Assembly: GCA_026874595.1 (NCBI GenBank)
Contig: CM049310.1
Location: 80,839,056 to 80,903,055, forward strand
Direction: 5' to 3'
Source of the DNA: Sipunculus nudus
Taxonomy: Eukaryota; Annelida; Sipuncula; Golfingiida; Sipunculidae
Length of the DNA stretch: 64,000 nt
Made by a program: the position numbers and the translations under genes. Positions 52,101 through 61,560 of the stretch are shown one piece after another (the first letter of the stretch is position 1; every line of letters starts with the position of its first letter). Below the pieces are notes generated by a model, which worked only from the letters and a program-made list of their open reading frames with translations, ran no database searches and was not told where the DNA came from.

Positions 52101-55100
52101 AGCTGATGGCATGTCCAGTCTTAGGGTGAGTAGTACAACAACCATTCTTGTACAGGTTATGAAGGTTATGATAGATGGCCCTTGGAGAAAGATTGTTAAA
52201 TTTTTCAGGATTTAGGAGAAAATATGGGAAATGCCCCCCTTAGGACACAACTTGCATGATTCCTGACAATTCAGGATAATGAAAAAGACAATTCACAGGC
52301 TTGGCCAGGGGAGTTGCATGACAACATTTGATTGCACTACCTCCAATAATAACATATATTATCTGGTATTGTACTGGCTGTTTCACTCCAATACACTTCT
52401 GTTAAATATAGGTTCCTTAATCACAAAGGGAGTTACAGTTACTGTGATCTGATTTTGTTAAATACTATTCACACCAACTAACTTACCTGTAAGAGTGCAG
52501 ATATGGCCATGATAGCTTCTATCTTAGACTCCATGATGTCATCTCCCAGGAGATCCCTACAATGACAAATTTATTTTATAACAGAAATATTGGTCAATGA
52601 ATGATACTCTATTATTGCCTTAATAATTGCTGTTATTAAAGGGACATAATCAGGAGCAATATAATGTATATTCTTTCACACTATCAGTTCAATTTTTCTT
52701 TATACAAAAGTTTTCCAGCAAAACCACCTCAGGACACAGTCTCAGTACCTTGCATACAGCTTTTTATGACCTTGTTATTGCTCTGTGTGTTGGTAAACAC
52801 AGTCCACCTGTGTCTGTTTACCATAACAAGGCTGCTTGACCAGAGGTCCAACTGAGAGCCTCAACACTCAATGTTTCAGCCAACGGGAACATGTAATACA
52901 TTTTTTGGACCAAGTCAGTCAGGGCATTCCCTGATTGACACCTGTCGGGGCCTGGCAATACATCCACTGTGTTTATGTTGACAGGTGTGATTGCGCCTGG
53001 TCCACTGGAAGGAGCCATATTTCATGTTTATTCAACATGCTCTAAAGGTGATTGGGCTCCTTTAAGAAATAGGCAGCTTTATGCCAAATAACATGGCTAA
53101 TGATGCCTGTATCAAGTTAATAAAATGCATGGTTGGTCAATACGTTTTAATCAAAATAAATTTAAATTTATCTTGTCATGCATGATTGATGACATTTTTC
53201 AGATAATTGCTCAGGAACAAATGAATCCTAAAAGGTACCTTATCACCTACAAACCTTGAATTAAAACAGAAAATAATGTCTTCTCTTTGAATCAATATGA
53301 TACTTCCAAAAATATTGTACTGAAACTGTTGGCTTAGTCCTCTACATAAGAGAGGTGGCAGCACATTTTAGGTCATGGGAGGTCATTTGAGTTCATGGTG
53401 GCCATGCAACAATAGTCAGTCCCACATGAATCTGATTTTGCCAATGTTTATTTTGGACAAACTTCATTAATTTTATCTGTCAGTAAATTGTAAAGTCTGG
53501 TGCTCACCAGGAGTTTGTCAATCATGATGAATTGTGTGTCATTGTTTATCTGAACATTCAATTATCTGAACAAAAAAACCCTTGTCTCCATAGCTTTTCG
53601 GATAAACGAAGCTCTACTGTTCCTCCAACCAACCAGCTATTAGTATTAAAACTGCCCTGACAGCCTTAAAATTTCCCTAATATAAGATAATCATATACAA
53701 AATGATGACGTACAATGCTAAAAATGATTTTTTTACATAAATCTTCAAATTTGACACAGACTACGTGCCCATGGGACGCTCCCAAATCCAATGGCAAATC
53801 CCTGACTGTTGAATTGTTCTTCCCTATTGAAAGCCCTTTTTTAATTAATTAATAATTAAACACTGCCATGATGTCCATTGTTACTTACGTGAGAAATTCA
53901 TCCACAGCATCCCTGAAGCTGTGTCTCTCCTGGTCGCTCAACAAGTCCTCGTAAATCTTGGACAGAACGAGTGAGGAGTTCATTCTACTGTTGTTTGAGA
54001 TTGGCAGTCCTTTATGTTCAGGAACACTGGCTGCTACTTCTACCAGCTTCTGGATACCTGCAGTATGAATAAACATGACCATTGTCAGGTCAACATTATA
54101 TAAGGAGTACTGGAGTACTGGAGGTACTGGAGTAATTCCAATTACTTACTTCTGAGTAAAAAAATCATGACTTGAGTCCTCATTTAGGCCTGCAGTTTGA
54201 GATATTTAAGGAGTTATTCATGTACTCTTGTACCCTGCCTTGCCACCACCCCATGATAATGACCTACCCAAAATTACAACCACTTTGGTCAGTTTCAGTG
54301 GTCATGGATGGTTGCAATAGGTATATTGAAGACTGATTATTGACAGCATTCAGACAGTATGATTATTTGCTAAAGGATAGTCTTCACAACTCATTCACCA
54401 TAATGAAGTGCAAACTGTCTCTTACTAGTTAAGGCCCCCCAGGCCGGACGCCGATCACAATGCACAAACTTTTGTCTTTGATGGTGGTCTTGTCAACTGA
54501 AAAGCTGTTTGAAAGCTTAGTTTTTTTTCTGATTGACCGGCCAATCTTCATAAAGTAATGATTGTGATATATACACATTTATAGAAAAAAACCCAACAAT
54601 TTCAACTGTATATTCACATGTAACATCACAATGGTTCACCTTATTACACTTGTTCTCAGGCTGTCGCTTTGACCAAAACAGGTCATACGAGGTCATGACC
54701 TTGGAGTGCCATCTCCTGGCAGATATATAAACAAAAATAGAACTCGCGATGTCTGTCCGCTTTAGAGGGTCGTAATACGTACTGGATATGCAGGGGAAAG
54801 GGAGAGTTTGTCCGTTGTCCGGGATAGTGAGTTGTCTGCTTTACTGAATTTACGTTAAGCATAATATAGAGGCAAATCTGAAGGGACTGAGATTTAGTGT
54901 CTGCATTAGTGAGTTATCCACCTTACTGAGTTGTCCACAAGTAGGAGTTTCACTGTATTATTCACATTATGGTATGGTGGCATAACTTTACATGCACTAC
55001 CATTGGAACAAATGTAAACCTATTAGGCAAAAATAAGGTATGGTTCTCAGGCACTTTTTTCAGAAATCAGTGCGGGCGAGCGATATTCTATTTTTTACCT

Positions 55101-58100
55101 TTTTTTGTATGGTTTATTAAAATGTCAGATGATCAGGGAAAACATGAAAATAACAGAATTTTGTCTAAACAGGTAAAAGCACTTCATGACAAAGGAAATC
55201 TTATCAAAATTGTTTTATCTTCTCAAAAGATGAAAATCAAAATCAAAATTTTTTATGAGGGGGGTAAAATTGATGTGAGCCTTGCCTGAGAACCATACCT
55301 TTTATTTTTTTTTTGGCTTTACACCTCCTTTTTATGAGATGTTTTTGGATAATGACAGAGGAAAAGACATTAGAATAATCATTATGTGATATTTGCACTA
55401 TGCAGGTAGATGGAAAGCATGGACAAGTACTTGGGTCCCAAGTTGGGAATATCAAATGCTCAAGCCAAAATGCTGCCACCCATTTCAGCCCTAGTCAATA
55501 TGTTGACAATATTCTGCATGTTTAATGATCAATGCACTCAAGAAACATGCTACTGCAGTAATGTTGTCCTGACCCGGTGATCCGAGAGCAAGACTGAGAC
55601 CGTGGGGTCCAAGCCTGAGACTAAGACTGAGAAAAGACTGGATATAATTAGTAGCAGAATTCTGTATTTTATGGTGTTACAAGTTCAGTCTGTGGTCAGA
55701 ACCATTCCTTGTACTTAAGTATTGTTTATTGCTGAGAGCATTTACTTTATCACACCTCCACTAGGTGGCGAGGATTCATATTTTCCCCTAAGTCACATTT
55801 AAGTTGGTTTGTCTGCTATCAATATTTGGAAAGGACTTTGTCACCCTGTTTAAATGTAGGTAGTTCAATGGCATGCAACAAACTGTAAAATGCTGAGTGG
55901 ACAGAACTTACAACTTGAGACTGAAAGAAAGCAGCATGCTCTTTTTTAGTGTAATACATTTCCAGTCATATTTCATCATTTAAATTCCATCATGAAAAAC
56001 AACATGTAAATTCATCAAGTAAATTTTATCAAGTAAATTCAAAAATGTAATTTCATCATGTAAATTCCATCATGTAAATTCAATGATGTCAATTTCATCA
56101 TGTAATTCCACCATGTAAATTTTATCTCATCTATTTCATCATGTAACATTCATCATGTACATTTCATCATATATTTCATACCTTTTACTTCAATCATCTT
56201 CTTAGACCAGCCCACACCGTCCTCGCGTGTGACTATTTTTGTCATCATTTCCATGATGTTATCTCGTCCGTAAGCTGACACCTTCTTGGAGTTCAACATG
56301 GACAGCATGGCATTGAAAATCTCATCAACTATGGGTACAGCATCTGGGTCTGAGGGAGAACAGAAAAGTAACAGTTTAAGATGACATACACAGATTGACA
56401 GCTCCCGTACCTCATATATGATAATTATTTTATATGATATAAGATAAATAGGAAGAAATGGTAATACACTAGAGCTAGTGTCAATTATCCCAACAACTCA
56501 AGCTGGTTTAGCATGAGATAGCACCAGGATTCACCAGGAATGCAAACTGGAAAAACATACTGGATGTTACAAGATACCAGCAGTTCAAAATTAACAAAAT
56601 AGTCAATATTAATATTGATAACAATATTTGTGTTACGTTTCCTTCTATATATATAATGAAAACATCAATACAAATTTTACTATATGGCTGAGGAAAATTT
56701 ACAATCAATTGGTATCATACATAATTTGTGTCATGTGTAGTTACCATGGTTACTTAAATGATATGCAGTGACCCTAGATGTGGACTGGGAGGGAAATGAT
56801 AAACTTGGAAGTATATGAACAAGTTTTTTACAGATTTTTAATTTACAAAAAAAATTAAAGGAATAATAATTTGACAATCTTTTGTGTACTTAATTTTTAC
56901 TTCTATTATTTCTACAGTTTGTTAAAGTCCTGTGAAACAGTGAAAGATTTAGTTTCTTCTGGTAAAATCACCCTGGCCTTGGAGCCAAGGATAACACAAA
57001 CTAGTAGGTCAGTATTTTTTCCCAAACCTCCACCCCCCTTCCCCACCCCAGGGCCTTGGACAAAGTTATGACCAGCTCACATTGAAAGGATAATTGTCTA
57101 AAATCTGGATTTCAAATTAATGATGCATCATCTATTTTGTGTAACTTGCCGACTGTATACCTAGAAAAGAAGCATTTGCATCGTATTGTTACAACAGTTA
57201 GTCAGTATAACTGGTTAACAGGAATAAATCTTTTCATGTTACTAATTTTACGCTAACTGAAATAATTTTATACCAAAGTATCAGTGTCTTTAAATGATCT
57301 TTTTTTCAAATTTATAATTTTATATTCATGTTTTACTGAACTGCTAGATCATAAACCCACAGCCTACCCCAGGCGACAGACGTTTTGGACACTGACATTT
57401 TGGACACAGATATCGGACTAGGACATTTTGGACAGGCATTTTGCAAGGGACGAGGTTTCAGACAGATCAATATAATTACCATAAAAAAAATATTTATTTG
57501 GTTCCAAAAACTTTTGAAATAATACTTCTAGCTATTAGTATTTCATTTTGTGGTATTTGTAAGCAAAACATTATTCACAATTACATTTTAAAAGGTTATT
57601 TTATGGTAACAGTATTGATCTGGAGGAAAAAAAAATGGATCAGTCATACACATCGATACATTCAAAAGGTATATTTTAAATGGTATATAATGATCATATA
57701 ATTAACATCCAAATTTTTAGCAAAAAAAATGTTATTTCAATCAACATATAGGTACATTGATACACTCAAAATTATATTTTAAAACAGTTATTTTATGATA
57801 ATAATATTGATATGTCTGAAATATCCTCTCTTGCAAAAAGGCCTGACTGAAATGTCCTAGTCTGGAATGTCCTAGTCCAAAACGTCCATGTCTGAAATAT
57901 CCTACATTTGCCAGCCACGCATCCCGCACATTCTCAGATGCAACCCAGCCTGCCCCTCACAGAATTAACCTATCCACCAGAGCCCAAATGCTCCGCCCTT
58001 TTAACCTATTTATTACAATGAGCCCCCAAAACACTCCTACACAGAAGGTCTTCCATGCCCATGGTAGCGAGAGCTTCTTACAATATAATAATGACGTCAC

Positions 58101-61100
58101 AAAGGTCGATGACGCATGACTTTGTTTTGACTGACATCATCAAGTGATATTGCTGTCCGCATGTCGCAGTCATTATGGACTGTTTTGCAATATTTTTTAT
58201 TATTTGTCTCATACGAATTACATGCCAGGTAAGACATTATTATTTACTCGGTAGTCAGAGGAATGGCTCCTGCAGCCTATAGCCTAGAATTTTTTTTATA
58301 CTGTCTCCTTTGTATAAAAATATATCCCGAAAAACATTTGTCCTGGGTACTGCCTACTGATTCAGCGTACATGTGTTCTGTTTGACAGAGCTCTGTCAAA
58401 TTATGCAAAATTTTGTTTTTGTCAGATGATTGACGCTTTACAATGTTTAATGTCACCTGATTGGTTGCTCGTTAGTCCAATGCTTATGATTATTCATAGA
58501 ATGAATATGCGATCAAGGTCACATAGAGTTCATGAATAGATCAAGTCAATGTGGGGACCTGCAGGTTGCGTGCCCCCGTGGGCTGTGGGTCAAAACCCGT
58601 CCCACACAGTGCCCTATGTCAGCTACTGACCTAGAAAGCACAAACTTGGTCGATACTGTCAACTCACCTATTTTCTCACAAACATTAGGAAAGGGTCTTG
58701 CTTTGCAGCCAACAGTTTTACGACGATATTCCTCAAAACGTTCTTTCTCCTCACGGATATTTTCCAGGTTTGTGAAGCCGTAGATGATATTTAGCAGGAG
58801 GTGGGAGGCGCTGGTTGATATGTCCTCGTGGTCCATCGATATGAAGTGAACCAGTGTTTTCATTCCCACCCTCTCTAACAAGCCCAGGGCCTGTAATTCA
58901 ACAGAGAAAAAATTAACACTTCTTGGCAAGTGATCACCATGAAATTAATCGGTCATTTATCAAGCAGCTATAGAATTATACTCTAGGAAAAAAAATCAAG
59001 AGCTGATAACCCCAAAAATAATTTTTTTTTTAAATTCAACTGGTGAGTGGCAGAAAAAATGCTGCCCCTAATACCAGTGAATAAGCAGCTCCTACCTGGA
59101 GACAAAGGTGTCCCAATGGTATATACTACTTTCAATAAAATTTACTGGTAAATTATAGTGATACTGAAAAACTGCAGAATGTAATTAACTGTATCTAAAG
59201 TGTACCCTAACCCTCCACACATTTTTTTTGAAAATGTCTACCAGTACTTTTAATGTTTCTCTCAACTCTGCACTCATTATGTGGTAGGGCTGGAAGTACT
59301 GGATGGGCCCATTACGTAGAGTAATTTTGCCTTACAAAGAATTTCATATATATATATATATATGTCTGTTAAAAAATGAAATAAAAAAAATTGTTATGTT
59401 ATTTGATTGTAGTTAAAACTTACAATATTTAAAATATTAAAAAATACAGTAAAATCTTATTATGTCAAAGTCAAAATGATTTACAATGAAGCTTCGACTT
59501 ACCCAAGGTTCTACACAGGCAGGTTCATATAGAAATCATTTAACTTCAAACACCAAGCAAAAAACTTCTGACCAAAGTGAGTTATTCGATTTAAGCAAGT
59601 TGACTGTATTTGTGAAAATCTATGTGGGATGAAACATCTCTGTTACCCTTGTTTTGCTGTTTTTGGCCATGCATGCCATCGCTCTCAGTGATGCCAGCTG
59701 CAGCCCCGGGTCCTTGCTCTCCAGCAGTTTCAACAGACTCAGTATCCCGTTGCTATTGTATATTTTCTCGGCTCCAGCTTCTTCACGTGCCAGCACGATC
59801 AAGTTGTTTGCTGCCTATCAACAGAAATCACATCTGTGTAATGTATTTAAATGATGGATATTGTTCCTGACCAAAATCCAGCTGGTGATGATACAAACAT
59901 TCAAAGTTTTTTTAAAATTTTTTTCTTCTTAAAAACTGTTGTTGTTTGAAGTAACAGCCTCCATTTTTTAATGCTATCTTAAATAAGTATAATTTTTTCT
60001 TAACTAAGTATTTTAATCTGCAAAATTCCAATGTGGATTTGGACTAGAGCTGTGACAGGCCAGTAGCATAGACTTCCCCTCCTATTTTATATTCTGGTGT
60101 TATTAAGGCCCAGGGACTACTGCATCTGAGGCCCTGGATGTGTAATCGGCCCCATTGTTGGGTCATATTACCAACTCCTGGAAAGTGCACTCCTTTGTAG
60201 GTGAAACATAGCAATTGGACAGAGAAACATTTGAAGTTGTTGCCTGATATGGCATTAGCTTACACATGATATTTTCATCATTTATCACACCAGAAATTAA
60301 CTTTTTGTTATTCATGTGAATTTTGTGTGATTAAAAACTCCTTTTGTCAATAAAATAAAAAAATGATGTACAGTTAATGATTTTCAGATTATCCAGATCT
60401 TTACTTTATGTACTGTAAAAACTCGCATATAAGTCTAGTATAAATTTCCAGGGTAAATATCAGGTAAAAAAATTTTTCAAGCCATTCTGGAGGTCAAAAC
60501 AGGTCTGAAGCAGCATACATGACCTTTCCTGATAGACACGAGTCCCAATATGGATGGCTTTCACATTTAAGAGATGATTATATTTTAAAATAAGAAGAAA
60601 ATATCATTTAATATAATTGTCATTCAGAAGATTTGGTGCTTTATTACAGTATAAGTTAGCCATCAGATAACCAGTTTCACATACATATTTTAGAAAACCT
60701 CTCTGGTTTTCATACATCAAAGAGGTGAATGCTTCATATTTAAATGCAAAACAAAAATGATATCAATCAGAAAAATAGAAATGTTTTATATAATCTTGAG
60801 GAAATCTGGAGAACTACTGAAAGATAAAACTGGAGTTTTAAATTATTTGAGCTCCAGCATGCCATATTTCCTATACTTTAATAAAAAAGAAAATGGTCCC
60901 CTGAAACACCCAAAACATCAGTGTTTTGTACCTGTGATAAAGCACCACAAAACACCCACTTAACTTTAAATCTATAGCAAAAAAATAACACCAATCAAAA
61001 ATGATTATTTGTTGAATATATCCTTGGAATATTGTTTCATGATTAAATGTTTCATGTTGCAGTCTGTTCACTGGCTACACGGCAGCCATATTTGCCTGTG

Positions 61101-61415
61101 GTGTAAGCCGCAATTGTTATTTTACAAAGTACTGGCACAATACTGCATTAACATGTTCAACAGATGATAATTCATCAACTGATGTCAGTTTTTTCTTCAA
61201 ATCCAAATTTAAATGAGTGTTTCATGTTTCGTCACAGGTACCCAAAAGGTGACCCAACAGAAAGCATCTGTTGTGAAGATGAAATATTATTCTAAGGTCA
61301 TGTATAATATAACTTGACTTACCTGATACACTTTTTCTTTATCCCTAATGGAATCATCCAATGCAATGTTAAACATTTGTGTCACTTTCTGGTCTGTTGT
61401 TTCTTGCTCCTTGGC
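36888..61415 (-). CDS. unc-45: UNC-45 myosin chaperone (17 exons, TPR end missing)
   Basis: UNC-45 is a cytosolic co-chaperone that folds myosin heads together with Hsp90 and is needed for thick-filament assembly; invertebrates usually have one gene. Seventeen minus-strand exons total 2442 bases, encoding 813 residues and a TGA at 36888-36890. Every junction is GT-AG and every intron phase agrees, giving an unbroken frame. Vertebrate UNC45 is about 930 residues, so roughly 115-120 N-terminal residues, the Hsp90-binding TPR domain, lie beyond 64000. The first eight exons give the central armadillo-type region; the last nine give the UCS myosin-binding domain, with hallmarks [32 protein letters not shown], and [12 protein letters not shown]. 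The introns hold many MITEs and minisatellites. No frameshift or in-frame stop was seen, so the gene looks intact. Confidence 0.96.
37185..37533. mobile_element. TTAA-type MITE (second subfamily)
   Basis: Starts TTAAAGGGACCTAATCA and ends TGATTATGTCCCTTTAA, a 17-bp nearly perfect inverted pair with TTAA termini. It lies 31 bases upstream of the last unc-45 exon's acceptor. A relative of its interior lies near 53230-53350. Confidence 0.7.
39158..39304 (-). CDS. unc-45: unc-45 exon, UCS domain
   Basis: Exon of 147 bases, phase 0; acceptor CCTAG, donor GTAAGT. Encodes 49 residues, [20 protein letters not shown], then [19 protein letters not shown]. Confidence 0.95.
39500..40003. mobile_element. 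TTAA-type MITE (copy 2) touching a splice donor
   Basis: Starts TTAAAGGGACATAATCAGG and ends GATTGGGCCCCTTTAA. Its right end is 6 bp from the boundary of the unc-45 exon at 40010. Confidence 0.75.
40010..40127 (-). CDS. unc-45: unc-45 exon, UCS domain
   Basis: Exon of 118 bases, phase 2 in and 0 out; acceptor TTGCAG, donor GTACGT. Encodes [19 protein letters not shown], then [16 protein letters not shown], an unmistakable UNC45 signature. The donor hexamer is directly followed by the end of a TTAA-type MITE (39500-40003). Confidence 0.96.
40900..41015 (-). CDS. unc-45: unc-45 exon, UCS domain
   Basis: Exon of 116 bases, phase 0 in and 2 out; acceptor TTTCAG, donor GTCAGA. Encodes [20 protein letters not shown], then [28 protein letters not shown] is a UCS hallmark. 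Confidence 0.95.
41150..43793 (+). mobile_element. Palindrome-ended repeat (family A), best full-length copy
   Basis: Starts ACAAGGGACCTATGGGTCAC and GCTCAGCTG; ends in a near-perfect 31-bp hairpin from TAGCTCAG to CTGAGCTA. 2644 bp long, in an unc-45 intron. A short ACGG microsatellite precedes the end. No protein is evident. Confidence 0.75.
43679..43735. repeat. ACGG microsatellite
   Basis: About fourteen GGAC/ACGG units in a row near the 3' end of the family A copy; other copies have short GGACAGAC versions at the same place. Confidence 0.9.
43890..44150 (+). mobile_element. Family A 5' end fragment
   Basis: ACAAGGGACCCATGGGTCAC and GCTCAGCTG recur 97 bp after the preceding full copy; no matching 3' end follows. 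Confidence 0.5.
44207..44320 (-). CDS. unc-45: unc-45 exon, UCS domain
   Basis: Exon of 114 bases, phase 0; acceptor TTGCAG, donor GTAAGT. Encodes 38 residues, [20 protein letters not shown] through [13 protein letters not shown]. Confidence 0.95.
45206..45388 (-). CDS. unc-45: unc-45 exon, UCS domain
   Basis: Exon of 183 bases, phase 0; acceptor TGTCAG, donor GTCAGA (not the preferred GTRAG). Encodes 61 residues, [18 protein letters not shown] through [13 protein letters not shown] and [13 protein letters not shown]. It is the most GC-rich of the unc-45 exons. Confidence 0.95.
46588..46728 (-). CDS. unc-45: unc-45 exon, UCS domain
   Basis: Exon of 141 bases, phase 0; acceptor TTGTAG, donor GTAAGA. 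Encodes 47 residues, [20 protein letters not shown], then [16 protein letters not shown]. Confidence 0.95.
47300..47875. repeat. 16-bp minisatellite in unc-45 intron
   Basis: More than thirty units of CTACAGGTAATTGTGG with variants CATGG, CCTGG and CAACAGG. It ends about 60 bases below the exon boundary at 47937. Confidence 0.92.
47937..48078 (-). CDS. unc-45: unc-45 exon, UCS domain
   Basis: Exon of 142 bases, phase 2 in and 0 out; acceptor TTTCAG, donor GTAAAT. Encodes [19 protein letters not shown] and [20 protein letters not shown], one of the most conserved UCS stretches. The downstream intron holds a 16-bp minisatellite ending about 60 bases below the exon. Confidence 0.96.
48423..48685. 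mobile_element. MITE with GTATGGTTCTCAGGCAC ends
   Basis: Starts AGGCCAAAAA then CGTATGGTTCTGAGGCAC; ends GTGCCTGAGGACCATAC then TTTTGGCC. Related copies lie at about 40290-40637, 50536-50840 and 55024-55320, all in unc-45 introns. Confidence 0.6.
48849..48943 (-). CDS. unc-45: unc-45 exon, start of UCS region
   Basis: Ninety-five-base exon, phase 0 in and 2 out; acceptor TTTTAG, donor GTAAGC. Encodes [18 protein letters not shown] and [13 protein letters not shown], matching GLCKLGSAGGxD in vertebrate UNC45. Confidence 0.95.
49080..49622 (+). mobile_element. Palindrome-ended repeat (family A), short 543-bp copy
   Basis: Both family ends are present (ACAAGGGACCCAAGGTCCAG; CGCTCAGATGACTTATAG to CAACTGAGCT) around a short interior. 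Confidence 0.65.
50266..50400 (-). CDS. unc-45: unc-45 exon, central domain
   Basis: Exon of 135 bases, phase 0; acceptor TTGTAG, donor GTAAGT. Encodes 45 residues, [16 protein letters not shown] through [19 protein letters not shown]. Confidence 0.95.
51858..51950 (-). CDS. unc-45: unc-45 exon, central domain
   Basis: Ninety-three-base exon, phase 0; acceptor TCCTCAG, donor GTAAGT. Encodes 31 residues, [19 protein letters not shown] through AESGNQLHI, matching the UNC45 GPFDLGNQLLG region. Confidence 0.95.
52487..52556 (-). CDS. unc-45: unc-45 exon, central domain (short)
   Basis: Seventy-base exon, phase 2 in and 0 out; acceptor TTGTAG, donor GTAAGT. Encodes [18 protein letters not shown] and SALLQ. 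Confidence 0.93.
52636..53065. mobile_element. TTAA-type MITE (copy 3)
   Basis: TTAAAGGGACATAATCAGG to GATTGGGCTCCTTTAA, 430 bp, 80 bp upstream of a short unc-45 exon. Confidence 0.7.
53889..54057 (-). CDS. unc-45: unc-45 exon, central domain
   Basis: Exon of 169 bases, phase 1 in and 2 out; acceptor CTGCAG, donor GTAAGT. Encodes [20 protein letters not shown], then [20 protein letters not shown] and [12 protein letters not shown]. Confidence 0.95.
55024..55320. mobile_element. MITE with AAGGTATGGTTCTCAGGCA ends
   Basis: The best copy of its group: AAGGTATGGTTCTCAGGCA near 55034 and the exact inverted copy TGCCTGAGAACCATACCTT near 55283-55301, within longer AGGCAAAAA...TTTTTGGCTT ends. Confidence 0.7.
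56182..56349 (-). CDS. unc-45: unc-45 exon, central domain
   Basis: Exon of 168 bases, phase 1 in and 1 out; acceptor CCCTCAG, donor GTATGA. Encodes [16 protein letters not shown], then [16 protein letters not shown] and WSKKMIEVK, matching the helix with a conserved SKKVSxxGRD motif in UNC45. Confidence 0.95.
57376..57915. repeat. Long inverted repeat with GGACATTTTGGAC words
   Basis: The left part (GACGTTTTGGACACTG, GGACTAGGACATTTTGGAC, TTTTGCAAG, CAGATCAATAT) returns in inverted order at 57770-57915. Arms exceed 100 bp. Probably a MITE; ends not fixed. Confidence 0.55.
58175..58228 (+). CDS. Candidate first coding exon with signal-peptide-like product
   Basis: ATG opens 18 codons of hydrophobic sequence ([18 protein letters not shown]) ending exactly at a strong CAG|GTAAGA donor. 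A TGACGTCA word lies about 75 bases upstream. It would be on the strand opposite unc-45, inside an intron. No continuing exon was recognised, so this is weak. Confidence 0.2.
58668..58890 (-). CDS. unc-45: unc-45 exon, central domain
   Basis: Exon of 223 bases, phase 0 in and 1 out; acceptor TTACAG, donor GTGAGT. Encodes [19 protein letters not shown] through [10 protein letters not shown] and a charged stretch [12 protein letters not shown], ending PNVCEKI. Confidence 0.93.
59647..59814 (-). CDS. unc-45: unc-45 exon, central domain
   Basis: Exon of 168 bases, phase 0; acceptor TTGATAG, donor GTAACA. Encodes 56 residues, [18 protein letters not shown] through [35 protein letters not shown] is a near-invariant UNC45 segment. 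Confidence 0.95.
61323..61415 (-). CDS. unc-45: unc-45 exon (most 5' in window)
   Basis: Ninety-three bases, phase 0 at both ends; acceptor TTATAG, donor GTAAGT. Encodes 31 residues from [17 protein letters not shown] to RDKEKVYQ, the linker and helix after the TPR domain. No upstream exon was found in 61416-64000, so the preceding intron is longer than 2.5 kb. Confidence 0.9.
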
Positions 61416-61560
61416 CTATAAGAAATCATAATATTTTAGAAGCACACATTTCATCCTGAAAACTTTACCCTGTAAAAAAATCAAGAAATTTTCAAATACT
61501 GTGTGCAGCATGGACTTTGATTAAAAAGCTGACACATTGAGCAAAAAGGGTCTCCAAATA

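Noticed and set aside
58532-58783. 83-codon plus-strand frame near an unc-45 exon
   Set aside because: It overlaps the unc-45 exon at 58668-58890 in antisense, and the rest has no support.
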